Origin: CAZICM01 sp964537685
GTDB lineage: Bacteria > Myxococcota_A > Polyangia > Polyangiales > Polyangiaceae
Assembly (NCBI GenBank): GCA_964537685.1
Contig: CAZICM010000011.1
Coordinates: forward strand, 141,280 to 205,279
Direction of reading: 5' to 3'
Length of the DNA: 64,000 bases
The notes below the pieces were generated by a model that did no database searches, was not told the origin of the DNA, and saw only the letters and a program-made list of their open reading frames with translations. Made by a program: the position numbers and the translations under genes. This document shows positions 1 to 7,857 of the stretch, piece by piece; the first letter of the stretch is position 1, and the number at the start of each line of letters is the position of its first letter.

Positions 1-96
1 TTGAATTGCGATTGTCCCGCGATGCCAAAGGGCCAGGGCGTGTGCCTCTTGAATGCGGCGAGAACGGGTGCGGCCTTTGTGCAGGCGTCTCCCTAA
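1..96 (+). CDS. C-terminal end of an upstream gene, possibly PAAR-like (DUF4150)
   Basis: Frame 1 is open from the window edge to a TAA at 94-96, giving a 31-residue tail rich in Cys, Ala and Gly that ends in an AARTGAAF-like stretch. It sits 30 bases before a DUF4123 adaptor gene. DUF4150 (PAAR-like spike tip) and VgrG genes are the usual upstream partners of DUF4123, so a T6SS spike component is likely. The fragment is too short to prove this, and it could be the end of another cargo protein. Confidence 0.5.
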   Translation: MNCDCPAMPKGQGVCLLNAARTGAAFVQASP

Positions 97-126
97 CCAA
101 AGAATGCAGGTCTGGGCCTAAACGCA

Positions 127-678
127 ATGAAGCTTGTGGAACAAATTCTAACGGAATTAGAGCATGCGCCAAAGGATGGGCGGCTGTATTTGTACGCGCT
201 TCTGGATGCCGCGCGTGAAAATACCGTGCCCGCGATGCTCCGGAATATTCCCGAGCACAGCGAATGCCTCTACGAAGGCCAAAAGGCCCGCGAGCTTGCG
301 CCGTTTGCTCCTTATTTGGTCGAAATGGAAGGCGATTCGCCATTTTTGAATGAATTGGCTTCGAAAGCGGTGGGCCGGGCCTATTGCGTCTTTCTTTCTT
401 CGAAATTGCAATTCGATGAAATGCGCCGCCATTTTAGGCATTTTTTAATGGTTCAAACCGAGGACGGGAAGGAAGTGTATTTTCGTTTTTATGATCCCCG
501 GGTGCTGCGCGTCTTTTTGCCCAATTGTACGCCGGAGGAATTAAAAACGTTTATGGGGCCAATTCAATCATTTTGGGCGGAGGCGAAGGAGCCCGGAATG
601 GTGTCGCGATTTTCAGTGAAGAGCGATGGGCTGTTAAACGAAGAGCGCTTTGAAAACCGGGTGGCGTCACATGTTTAA
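127..678 (+). CDS. DUF4123 domain protein, T6SS effector adaptor
   Basis: This 183-residue protein matches the DUF4123 layout: an N-terminal LYALLDAAR segment, an APYLVEM strand at about residues 60-67, and a YFRFYDPRVLRVFLP core at about 117-131, the family hallmark. DUF4123 proteins (Tap/TEC) load specific effectors onto the VgrG/PAAR spike and act in the cytoplasm. The gene overlaps the next by 8 bases and precedes a lipase-like protein, which is probably its cargo. No signal peptide or membrane segment is seen. The family call is confident; the cargo is inferred from position. Confidence 0.88.
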   Translation: MKLVEQILTELEHAPKDGRLYLYALLDAARENTVPAMLRNIPEHSECLYEGQKARELAPFAPYLVEMEGDSPFLNELASKAVGRAYCVFLSSKLQFDEMRRHFRHFLMVQTEDGKEVYFRFYDPRVLRVFLPNCTPEELKTFMGPIQSFWAEAKEPGMVSRFSVKSDGLLNEERFENRVASHV

Positions 679-1030
679 GATTCGCAAAGAGCAGATGGAC
701 GCGCAGCACAAAGCGGTGCGCGAGAGTTTTGAGGATAGGCTCATCGAGTTTTTATGCGGTGAGTTCCCTGAAGCGAAGGAAGCGCCTCCCGAGAAGCTTC
801 GTTTGGCGGTGCGGGAGCAAATTGATAATGCGCTGGGTTATGGGCTTTCGGAGGAGCGCTATGTCGCGGTGTATTTGGTGACCGCGTGGCTGCTCGGGCA
901 GAAGTTCGACAAGGAGTTTCCGGCCGCGCAGGAGATTTTGACGTCGAAGATGCGTTCGTCCGCGATGAAAGCCGAGGATTTGCAGAAGCTGACGGAGCGC
1001 TTGTTTGTCGCGCTGGAAGAGGAGGGTTAG
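671..1030 (+). CDS. Small T6SS-associated helical protein, unknown function
   Basis: A 119-residue acidic, helix-rich protein with no domain I recognise. I chose the ATG at 671, inside the end of the DUF4123 gene, because the 8-base overlap implies coupling; an upstream in-frame ATG at 650 would overlap more. It lies between the adaptor and the effector, 3 bases from the latter, so the three are probably one transcript. It has no signal peptide. It may be a co-adaptor or chaperone for the effector; an immunity role is less likely because it precedes the toxin and is cytoplasmic. Confidence 0.75.
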   Translation: MFKIRKEQMDAQHKAVRESFEDRLIEFLCGEFPEAKEAPPEKLRLAVREQIDNALGYGLSEERYVAVYLVTAWLLGQKFDKEFPAAQEILTSKMRSSAMKAEDLQKLTERLFVALEEEG

Positions 1031-1033
1031 GCC

Positions 1034-2356
1034 ATGGGCTGGTTTGGCGACACGTGGAATTCGGCGTGGAACGCGGCGAGCGGGGCGGCCAAGAAGACGG
1101 CCAGCGCGGTTGCCAATGGCGTGAATTCCGCCAAGGATTGGACGGCGGAAAAAGCCGGGCAGGTGAAGGATTGGGCCGTCGAAAAGGGTACGCAGGCCAA
1201 GGATTGGGCTGTCGATAAAGCGACGCAGGCCAAGGATTGGACGGTCGATAAGGCGACGCAGGCCAAGGATTGGACGGTCGAAAAAGCGACGCAGGCCAAG
1301 GATTGGGCTGTTGAAAAAGGCACGGCGGCCGCGCGCGGGGCCGAGCAGGGAATTGCAAAAGGGGCGCTGTGGGCCGCGGGCGGAATTAACCGGGGCGTGA
1401 ATGCGGCCGGCAATGCGTATGATTCGGCCGCGCAGAAGGCCAAGGATGCCTATAACAAGGCGCGCGATTTCTTTGGTTTGGAGCCGGTGGGCAATGCTTG
1501 CCCCGAATGCGAGGGCAAAAAAGAGCCGACGACCGACGGCGAGGCCGATGGCTGGTATATGGGCGAGGGCTGTAAGCCGAAAAAGACGCTGGCGGAAGCC
1601 AAGGCCGCGCCTGTTAAGCCCTCCGCAAACAATAAATGCTGCGAGGGTAAATCGGGGCAGAAGACCATTTATTATGTGAATGGTATTCAGACCGACCGGG
1701 CGGCTCATTGCAATACACTCAATGAAATTGCCAATAGCACCTGTGCAAATGTTATTGGTATTTATAATGCGACGGCCGGCTCGGGGCTTGGATTTGTGGG
1801 CGATGGTCTTCAGACGGGCGGAGACCGGGCGCTGATCAATGCGGCGGCCAATGGAAAGCCTGTGGCGCTGGATGGGCGCAATCCGGCGGTCAATACGGTC
1901 AGCGATACGATCTATAGCGAAGTAATGGCGGGCAATAAGCCCGAAATTTGGGCGCATAGCCAGGGCGGCGCGGTGACAAGCCTTGGATTGTACAGCGCGA
2001 ATAATAGGCTGGATGCGGCTGGCAATCCGAACGGATTGCAGGGCGTAAATGTGACCAGCATGGGTTCCGCGGCGCCTCAGTGGGTGCAGGGGCCGAACTA
2101 CGACCATTATGTAAATACAAACGATTTGACGCCTGTATCGCTTGGATTGGGATCGGATCCGGCGAAGGCGGCGGCCAGAGGCAATGGAAACGTGCATTTG
2201 TTCTCGAAGGACGGAAACACGTTCCACGACGTGGGCACGCCGGGATATTCAAAAGGAGTGCTTACGGCCACCTCCAATCACGGTGTGGAGGAAACCTATA
2301 TTGCCAAGCGGGATCAGGATAAGGGAGGCTGCGGGCAGAGTTTTAAATCGCAGTGA
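1034..2356 (+). CDS. Putative T6SS lipase effector with LEA-like 11-residue repeats
   Basis: This 440-residue protein has two parts. Residues 34-99 are six tandem 11-residue units of the type KDWTVEKATQA, preceded and followed by Ala-rich amphipathic helix. After a Cys-rich linker (CPEC at about 156-159) comes an alpha/beta-hydrolase domain from about residue 210: a YYVNGIQ strand near the oxyanion position, an AHSQGG nucleophile elbow (Ser309), a likely acid at Asp364 in a NTNDLTPV segment, and a His at 416 in NHGVEETYI. This fits the triad of Tle-type phospholipase effectors, which attack membranes of rival cells. Context (DUF4123 adaptor upstream) supports T6SS delivery. No signal peptide. 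Substrate unknown. Confidence 0.75.
   Translation: MGWFGDTWNSAWNAASGAAKKTASAVANGVNSAKDWTAEKAGQVKDWAVEKGTQAKDWAVDKATQAKDWTVDKATQAKDWTVEKATQAKDWAVEKGTAAARGAEQGIAKGALWAAGGINRGVNAAGNAYDSAAQKAKDAYNKARDFFGLEPVGNACPECEGKKEPTTDGEADGWYMGEGCKPKKTLAEAKAAPVKPSANNKCCEGKSGQKTIYYVNGIQTDRAAHCNTLNEIANSTCANVIGIYNATAGSGLGFVGDGLQTGGDRALINAAANGKPVALDGRNPAVNTVSDTIYSEVMAGNKPEIWAHSQGGAVTSLGLYSANNRLDAAGNPNGLQGVNVTSMGSAAPQWVQGPNYDHYVNTNDLTPVSLGLGSDPAKAAARGNGNVHLFSKDGNTFHDVGTPGYSKGVLTATSNHGVEETYIAKRDQDKGGCGQSFKSQ
1133..1330 (+). repeat. Six tandem 33-bp coding repeats (11-residue LEA-like units)
   Basis: The repeats are in phase with the effector frame and encode KDW[TA][VA][ED]K[AG][TG]Q[AV] six times without a gap. 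The 11-residue period and K/E/D/A/T/Q composition match group 3 LEA (LEA_4) and apolipoprotein-type amphipathic helices. The invariant Trp in each unit is unusual for LEA proteins. Confidence 0.95.
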
Positions 2357-2425
2357 AAATTGCATGCAATGACTTGGCAATTTGACTGAATTTTAAAATG
2401 GACGAATGGGATTGCGGAGTTTCGT

Positions 2426-2971
2426 ATGAAGAATGAACAAGGCAGCGCTTCCGGCGGCCGTGAAAAAGCCAATTCGCTCGTTGCGGGCTATGGCAAGTGG
2501 CTGGGCGTGTACGATGCCGAGCTGGATCAGAAAAACGACCGCTCCTTTGGAGGCTCGGGATTTCATTACGATGCCGATACCGATATGCTCCGGGGCCGCG
2601 TTTTTATTGAACAGGCTTTTTTGCCGGGCGATCCAGATGGCGTGAAGGACAATTTCCGCAAGGTTCTGAAGGCGCTGAATGATCCGAAAATAGGCGGGAT
2701 GTTCGAGCGGGGCGGCGGGACATTTGTGCTGGATGAGGAAAAGCGCATGTTTTTTCTGGTGCGGGATTTTCCCGCCGCGCAAATGACTCAGCGCGCGCTG
2801 CGCCTGAAAATGGAAAAACTATTGAATGTTGGAGCAACATGGTCATTACATTGGTTTGGGCGTGTGGCCAGGATTGCTCATGGGAGGGAAGCTCCGCCGT
2901 CCGAGCCCGTGACATGGAGCATGGATGGAGTCGGGCTTGTTTCCGACGAGGAAATTGAAAAGGGCGAGTGA
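2426..2971 (+). CDS. Unknown protein between two effector genes; candidate immunity or chaperone
   Basis: A 181-residue, predominantly alpha/beta protein with no signal peptide, lipobox or membrane span and no family I recognise. The middle (about residues 45-125) alternates strands and helices and includes a run of acidic/basic residues before MFFLVRDF, a layout loosely like CesT-type secretion chaperones. It lies 69 bases after the lipase-like effector and 52 bases before the amidase-like gene, the slot where immunity genes usually sit. Immunity to a periplasmic toxin would normally need an export signal, which is absent here, so chaperone is equally possible. Confidence 0.7.
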   Translation: MKNEQGSASGGREKANSLVAGYGKWLGVYDAELDQKNDRSFGGSGFHYDADTDMLRGRVFIEQAFLPGDPDGVKDNFRKVLKALNDPKIGGMFERGGGTFVLDEEKRMFFLVRDFPAAQMTQRALRLKMEKLLNVGATWSLHWFGRVARIAHGREAPPSEPVTWSMDGVGLVSDEEIEKGE

Positions 2972-3023
2972 GCGGGCAGGCAGGGTTTTGGACGAGAAAT
3001 CAATTCGATAGGAGTAGTAGGTT

Positions 3024-3809
3024 ATGCTGCTCAAATACGGCTCGGTAGGGCAATCGGTAAAAGATCTTCAGCACATGCTGAATTTATACGGGGCTCAGCC
3101 GCGGTTGATCGTGGATGGAGATTTTGGTCAGAACACGCTGGATGCGGTGAAGTATTTTCAGGCCAGGGCCACCGATATTACGGGGCGTCCGCTGCTTGTC
3201 GATGGCGAAGTCGGGGATAAAACCTGGGAGGCTTTGCGCAATTCGACGGGCGGGGGCGGGGCAAAACCGCCCGAGCCTCCAAAGAATGAGCAGGGCGGGG
3301 CGGTTGGCCAGCGAATCGCGCGCATTGCCTTGGCGGAGGCGCAGAAGGGCGTGCGCGAGCATGGCAAGAATACCGGCAAGGATGTGCGTAAATATCAGGA
3401 TTCGACGGGCTTGGGCGGCACGGGATGGGCGTGGTGCGCGGCTTTCGTGACCTGGTGTTATGAAACGGCGGGCCTTGTGCTGCGGAGCGCGTGGGGATTC
3501 GCGGGTGTGGCCGATTTAGAGGCGTGGGGCCGCAAGACGGGGAAATGGAAGCCCCGCGTGGCTGGATATACGCCGCCCACGGGCGCCATTGTGATTTTTA
3601 AATTTTCGCATACGGGGATTGTGATTTCAGGCGGGAAATCCGCGGATATCACGGTGGAAGGCAATACCTCGTCGGGCAATCAGGGATCGCAGCGGGACGG
3701 CGATGGTGTGTTTCAGAGGACGCGATCGCATTCCATTATCAAAGGATATGTAATCCTGCCTGAGATATTGAAGGAAGATCCCGGTAAAGATAAGGTCGCG
3801 ACCAAATAA
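3024..3809 (+). CDS. Peptidoglycan-binding plus CHAP/NlpC-like amidase, candidate T6SS effector
   Basis: The 261-residue protein opens with a PG_binding_1 domain (about residues 5-72; GSVGQSVKDLQ and VDGDFGQNTLDAV motifs), then a Gly/Pro linker, then a papain-fold domain similar to TIGR02594/CHAP proteins. The catalytic Cys is Cys138 in WAWCAAFV and the His is His196 in SHTGIV; an EGNTS segment at 212-216 could give the third residue. It should cleave cell-wall peptides or amide bonds. There is no signal peptide, which fits delivery by the T6SS into another cell rather than Sec export. It could alternatively be a phage-derived endolysin. A good GGAG-type ribosome site precedes the ATG. Confidence 0.8.
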   Translation: MLLKYGSVGQSVKDLQHMLNLYGAQPRLIVDGDFGQNTLDAVKYFQARATDITGRPLLVDGEVGDKTWEALRNSTGGGGAKPPEPPKNEQGGAVGQRIARIALAEAQKGVREHGKNTGKDVRKYQDSTGLGGTGWAWCAAFVTWCYETAGLVLRSAWGFAGVADLEAWGRKTGKWKPRVAGYTPPTGAIVIFKFSHTGIVISGGKSADITVEGNTSSGNQGSQRDGDGVFQRTRSHSIIKGYVILPEILKEDPGKDKVATK

Positions 3810-3851
3810 ACCATTTCAATTTTATTTTGGGCGCACTAGCAGTGCGTTCTC

Positions 3852-5102
3852 GTGAACGACATTAAACGTCCGCGTTCGGCCTTGGTGCTGGCGCTGCCGG
3901 CAGAGCGGGCCGGCGCTGCGCCTCCGCTTTCTGTTTTGGCTGGGCTTCCTCTGGTGCTTCGCACCGTGCTTACGCTTCAAAAAGAGGGGGTTTCGCGATT
4001 TTGGGTGCAGTGTGCGGGGCCGGATAAAGAAGGCGTTCAGAAGGCGCTTTTGGACAAGCGTGTGCATGCTCAGGTGAGCGTGATTGAAACGCTGTCCGAG
4101 GCGCGCGATGAGCTTGATTCGCAGGCTTTGCCTGTGATCGCGGCGATGTCTGATGTGGCCGTGAATCCCGCGGTATACCGTATGCTTTTGGATGTGGGCG
4201 CAGGGGAGCAGGGCGCCGCGGCTTGCCGCGATCGGGAGCCGATTGGGCCTTTTGCGGCGATGCCTGCCGTGTTGTTGGATGGCATTCAGCCCGATTCCGA
4301 TCCTCAGAAAATAGCGGGGCAGTTCTTGAAAGAGGGGCGGCTTACGCCGCTAGAAATACCGGGGCTGTGGGCGTATTCGCTCCGGGACAAAGAAGGGCGG
4401 GCTGGGGCTGTTTATTCGCTGTTTGAAGCCTGCCGCAAACCTGTGGATGGACTGGTTGCCCGTTATATTAACCGGAACATTTCGATTTTTATTTCAAAAC
4501 GCATTGTAGGATTGCCTTTCACTCCAAATATGATCAGTGTTGTAACATTTTTGATCGGAGTGGCCGGCGCTGTATTCGCGGCGCGGGGCGGGTATTGGAA
4601 TTTGCTGCTCGGCGCATTTTTATTTCAGTGGAATTCGATATTGGACGGCGTGGATGGTGAGCTTGCGCGGGTGCGATTTCAGCATTCGAAGCTTGGGCAG
4701 TGGATCGATACGGTGGGCGATGATGTCGCGAATATGATTTTTTATGTGGGTCTGGCTTATGGATCGCTGACGGCTCCTTACGGCAATATTTTATTTCTAT
4801 TGGGATGGGTGGGAACGATTGTGACGGGTATTATCCGGGCTATCGATTATTCAATGATGATCCGGGCAGGTTCGGGCGATTTGTATGCGATTGAGTGGGA
4901 TATCGATAAAAAGCCCGCGGAGGGTTTGATTGCAAAGCTTGTGGTGTTTTTCCGCTATGCGCTGAAAAAAGATTTTGCGCTTCTTTTCTTTTTGGGGCTG
5001 GCTGTGTTCGGGGTGTTGCCGGCGGCGCTTTTGTTTATCGGGGCGGGTTCGGTCGCTACGCTGATCGCTACCTTGATTAGGATTGCAAAGCCCCGTAAAT
5101 AA
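3852..5102 (+). CDS. Membrane CDP-alcohol phosphatidyltransferase with N-terminal nucleotidyltransferase-like domain
   Basis: The 416-residue protein starts at a GTG. Residues about 8-190 resemble a nucleotidyltransferase-like (sugar or inositol phosphate) domain but lack a clear GxGxRM loop. From about residue 200 a multi-span membrane domain carries the CDP-alcohol signature DGVDGELAR-x8-G-x3-D-x3-D (about 255-280). The layout recalls IPCT/DIPPS enzymes of inositol-phosphodiester lipid synthesis, in which one protein makes CDP-inositol and transfers it. With a degenerate first domain it may only transfer. It converges with a second family member across 12 bases. Confidence 0.83.
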   Translation: MNDIKRPRSALVLALPAERAGAAPPLSVLAGLPLVLRTVLTLQKEGVSRFWVQCAGPDKEGVQKALLDKRVHAQVSVIETLSEARDELDSQALPVIAAMSDVAVNPAVYRMLLDVGAGEQGAAACRDREPIGPFAAMPAVLLDGIQPDSDPQKIAGQFLKEGRLTPLEIPGLWAYSLRDKEGRAGAVYSLFEACRKPVDGLVARYINRNISIFISKRIVGLPFTPNMISVVTFLIGVAGAVFAARGGYWNLLLGAFLFQWNSILDGVDGELARVRFQHSKLGQWIDTVGDDVANMIFYVGLAYGSLTAPYGNILFLLGWVGTIVTGIIRAIDYSMMIRAGSGDLYAIEWDIDKKPAEGLIAKLVVFFRYALKKDFALLFFLGLAVFGVLPAALLFIGAGSVATLIATLIRIAKPRK

Positions 5103-5114
5103 ATAATGTTTATG

Positions 5115-5834
5115 TCAATCCGATGATGTGGATGATGTGGATGAAGACTTGGACTCTTCGCCCTTTTTTGCAATTGGAATGTATTGCTTCATATAACTAT
5201 TTAAATAAATTCCAGCGGTAATGAGCGATGAGCTAAAGCCGACGATCATGGCGAAGTGGGCGAGATAGCCGAGATAGGTGCTGTAGGGTTCGGGGGCGAG
5301 TTTTCCCCGGCTCGCGGCCATGACGGCCAAGGAATAAAACATCCAGTTGGATGCCCATTTGCCGAGAAAAATAGATGGAATCTTAAATCCCATTTCCGCG
5401 GCGCTGGCCCTTAAGTTCATGACCAGGGTTTCCCGGAGCATGACGCCGTAGAGCAAGAGCGCGGGCCATGTTCCATCCCGCACGAATATAAAAATAACGC
5501 CCATCATGTAGAGCAAATCGGCCGCTTGATCGATGAGCGCTCCAATGCGGGTCGCGCAGTTGAGCTTGCGCGCGAGATAGCCGTCCAAATAGTCGCTGAG
5601 GCCCGCGATGATGCCGATGCCTAGGCCCAGCGCGAAATAGCCGTAATACCAAAGGCCAAGGCCAATGTAGATGAGCACGACGCGGCCAATGGAGATGATG
5701 TTCGGCAGTGTGCCGAGATCGCGGAGAAAGGCGCTTTTGCCTGTGTTTTGGGTGGACACGAGGGGTCTTTCGATTGAGGTTGGTTGTATGCGGGTTTGTG
5801 TCCGCGTGATACGCCATGACCGATTTGTGCTCAA
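5115..5834 (-). CDS. CDP-alcohol phosphatidyltransferase family membrane protein
   Basis: This 239-residue protein has the complete signature SDYLDGYLAR-x8-G-x3-D-x3-D (about residues 80-103) and about five or six membrane spans, the pattern of PgsA/Cls/PssA-type enzymes that join CDP-diacylglycerol to an alcohol. The acceptor cannot be told from sequence. The C-terminus is a Ser/Thr/Glu-rich tail of about 20 residues. The ATG at 5834 is used here; a GTG at 5759 nearer the conserved region (LGTLPNIISIGR) is a possible start. It is tail to tail with the other family member. Confidence 0.85.
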   Translation of the reverse strand: MSTNRSWRITRTQTRIQPTSIERPLVSTQNTGKSAFLRDLGTLPNIISIGRVVLIYIGLGLWYYGYFALGLGIGIIAGLSDYLDGYLARKLNCATRIGALIDQAADLLYMMGVIFIFVRDGTWPALLLYGVMLRETLVMNLRASAAEMGFKIPSIFLGKWASNWMFYSLAVMAASRGKLAPEPYSTYLGYLAHFAMIVGFSSSLITAGIYLNSYMKQYIPIAKKGEESKSSSTSSTSSD

Positions 5835-5899
5835 GGCTTGTGCGAAGAAGGCGCGTCGGCTCGTATTGCCGGCCTAGGTCTAATTCAGGGAGTTTTAAA

Positions 5900-6172
5900 A
5901 TGATGAAGAAGTTATTGGCCGGGTTTTTTCTTGTTGGGTTTGGCGCGCTGAATGTCGCTGCGTGCGGGGGCGCGGAGGTGGGCGAGGAGTGCGATACCTC
6001 GGGCAATACAGATGAATGTGTCGAGAATGCGGTGTGCGGTGATTCCGGCGATAATACGGGTGTTCTTAAATGCCTGAAGGTGTGTACGGATCAGGCGGAT
6101 TGCGCGGCCGAAGAAGAGTGCAACGGTGTGAGCGGCGGAAGTTTGAAGGGCTGCCGGCTGAAGGCCAAATGA
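5900..6172 (+). CDS. Small Cys-rich lipoprotein
   Basis: The 90-residue product has an N-terminal MMKK, a hydrophobic helix and a lipobox NVAAC, followed by about 68 residues with eight or more Cys in a spacing seen in myxobacterial Cys-rich surface proteins. The double ATG at 5900/5903 is preceded by AGGGAG. The longer frame from 5816 would bury the signal peptide and is rejected. Probably an outer-membrane or periplasmic lipoprotein with disulfides; function unknown. Confidence 0.75.
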   Translation: MMKKLLAGFFLVGFGALNVAACGGAEVGEECDTSGNTDECVENAVCGDSGDNTGVLKCLKVCTDQADCAAEEECNGVSGGSLKGCRLKAK

Positions 6173-6179
6173 TCAAATA

Positions 6180-7217
6180 TTAATGATTTAATTGGTTTAC
6201 AATTTGATCGACATTTGGTTCTATCCCCTTTAATTTTTCCCAATCCAATTGTTGAGCAATTCGGTCTAATGGATCGCCCCCGGCGGAAATAGGATGTCCG
6301 TAGGCGAGGGCGATGGCCCTGACGAGCGCTTTGGGGTCGTGCCCCATGGTTCGCTGGTCGCGGATGGGGACGCCTTTTTCGCGTTTCGAAAGCCTTGTTT
6401 TTCCGTGGCCGTATAAAAGCGGGATGTGGGCGTAGCGGGGCGGCTGGGCACCGAGAAGCCTAAATAAAAGCGCTTGGCGGGGCACCGATGAGGCTAAATC
6501 GGCGCCCCGGACGACATCGGTGATGCCCATGGCGAAATCGTCGACAACGACGGCGAATTGATACGCGAATACGCCGTCTCCCCGGCGGAGTACGAAATCG
6601 CCCGTTATTTCTCCGACATGTTCTCCGATTGGGCCTAGAATATGATCGAATGCCTCGGCATAATCATCATTTTGCCCGGGAACGGCGAGGCGAACGGCGG
6701 GAGGGCGTTTGAAGGTTCGCGGCTGGTGTCCAAAAGGACGGCAAGTGCCGGGATAACGCGGGCCTTCTTCGCCTGCGTGCGGAGCGCTTGCGGCGCGGGA
6801 GATTTCGGCGCGGGAGCAATCGCATAAATACGTCAGGCCGCGGGCCGTGAGGGAGGCCAGCGCTTGTTCGTAGAGCCCGAGCCGTTGGGATTGATCGTAA
6901 GGGCCGAATGGGCCGCCGATATCGGGGCCTTCGTCCCATGAAATGCCGAGCCATCGCAGGTCTTCGAGAATGCCAGCGCGCGCGCTTTCGATAACGCGGT
7001 CGCGGTCGAGATCTTCCATGCGTAAAACAAGCGTTCCTTGGGCGTTGCGGGCGGCGGCTGCGCAGAAGATTGAGGCGGCTGCGCTGCCCAGATGAAGCTC
7101 GCCCGTTGGAGAAGGCGCGAAGCGGCCGCGGTATTTTTTTTGATTTGGATTTTTGGCTTCCGCTGTCGTTTTTGCTTGTGCGGCCGATGAGAACGAATCT
7201 AAGAGCGGCTTAGGCAT
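6180..7217 (-). CDS. gluQ: Glutamyl-Q tRNA(Asp) synthetase
   Basis: The 345-residue protein is a GluRS catalytic core without the anticodon-binding domain, the hallmark of GluQ-RS, which glutamylates queuosine at position 34 of tRNA-Asp. It has the FAPSPTGELHLGS signature, a Zn site (CDC and a later YPGTC), and an RLSKR signature in place of KMSKS. The ATG at 7217 is the last possible start before the conserved region; it overlaps the start codon of the divergent uridine kinase gene by two bases. An in-frame upstream Met at 7238 would overlap further. Confidence 0.92.
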   Translation of the reverse strand: MPKPLLDSFSSAAQAKTTAEAKNPNQKKYRGRFAPSPTGELHLGSAAASIFCAAAARNAQGTLVLRMEDLDRDRVIESARAGILEDLRWLGISWDEGPDIGGPFGPYDQSQRLGLYEQALASLTARGLTYLCDCSRAEISRAASAPHAGEEGPRYPGTCRPFGHQPRTFKRPPAVRLAVPGQNDDYAEAFDHILGPIGEHVGEITGDFVLRRGDGVFAYQFAVVVDDFAMGITDVVRGADLASSVPRQALLFRLLGAQPPRYAHIPLLYGHGKTRLSKREKGVPIRDQRTMGHDPKALVRAIALAYGHPISAGGDPLDRIAQQLDWEKLKGIEPNVDQIVNQLNH

Positions 7218-7851
7218 GGCATCTTTAATCGTCGGCATTGCGGGCGGAACGGGTTCGGGAAAGACGACCGTGGCAAAAGCGATCGCAAACGCTCTGCCCA
7301 AGGAGAGCGTCGCGATGATCGAGTTTGACGCTTATTATCGCGATCGGCCCGATTTGTCGCCTGAGGAGCGCTCGCAGTTGAATTTCGATCACCCCGAATC
7401 GCTGGAGACGGAGCTCTTGGTTGAGCATTTGTCGGCGCTGCGGGCGGGCCATGCGGTGCAGACGCCGATTTACGATTTTAAGACGCATAGGCGGTGTGCG
7501 GAGTCGCGTTTGGTGGAGCCGGCGCCGGTGATTATCGTCGAGGGGATTTTGGTATTTGTCGATCCGCGGCTGCGCGAGCGCATGGATATGAAGCTCTTTG
7601 TCGATACGGACGCGGATATTCGCGTATTTCGCAGGATTCGGCGCGATATGGAGCATAGGGGGCGGAGTTTTGAGTCGGTGCGGGAGCAGTACTACAAGAC
7701 GGTGCGGCCGATGCATTTGCAGTTTGTCGAGCCTTCAAAGCGCTGGGCCGATTTAATTATCCCCGAGGGCGGCAATAACCGGGTGGCTTTGGATTTGATT
7801 ATTGCAAAGCTAAAGAGCGTGCTTTCTGCGGTGCGGGATAATAAAAACTAA
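7216..7851 (+). CDS. udk: Uridine kinase
   Basis: A 211-residue P-loop kinase that phosphorylates uridine and cytidine in pyrimidine salvage. The Walker A loop GGTGSGKTT is at residues 10-18, followed by an EFDAYYRD segment, a YDFKTHRR nucleoside-site motif and IIVEGILVF as Walker B, in the order of Udk/phosphoribulokinase enzymes. The length is normal. The longer frame from 7153 adds a low-complexity N-terminus and was rejected. A site-2 protease gene follows after 6 bases, so the two are probably cotranscribed. Confidence 0.93.
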   Translation: MASLIVGIAGGTGSGKTTVAKAIANALPKESVAMIEFDAYYRDRPDLSPEERSQLNFDHPESLETELLVEHLSALRAGHAVQTPIYDFKTHRRCAESRLVEPAPVIIVEGILVFVDPRLRERMDMKLFVDTDADIRVFRRIRRDMEHRGRSFESVREQYYKTVRPMHLQFVEPSKRWADLIIPEGGNNRVALDLIIAKLKSVLSAVRDNKN

Positions 7852-7857
7852 TCGACG

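Noticed and set aside
752..2227. Long minus-strand open frame (491 codons) opposite the lipase-like effector gene
   Set aside because: It is antisense to a gene with clear domains and repeats, has extreme Arg/Ile/Leu composition and no ribosome site. The 33-bp repeats of the sense gene keep the antisense frame open.
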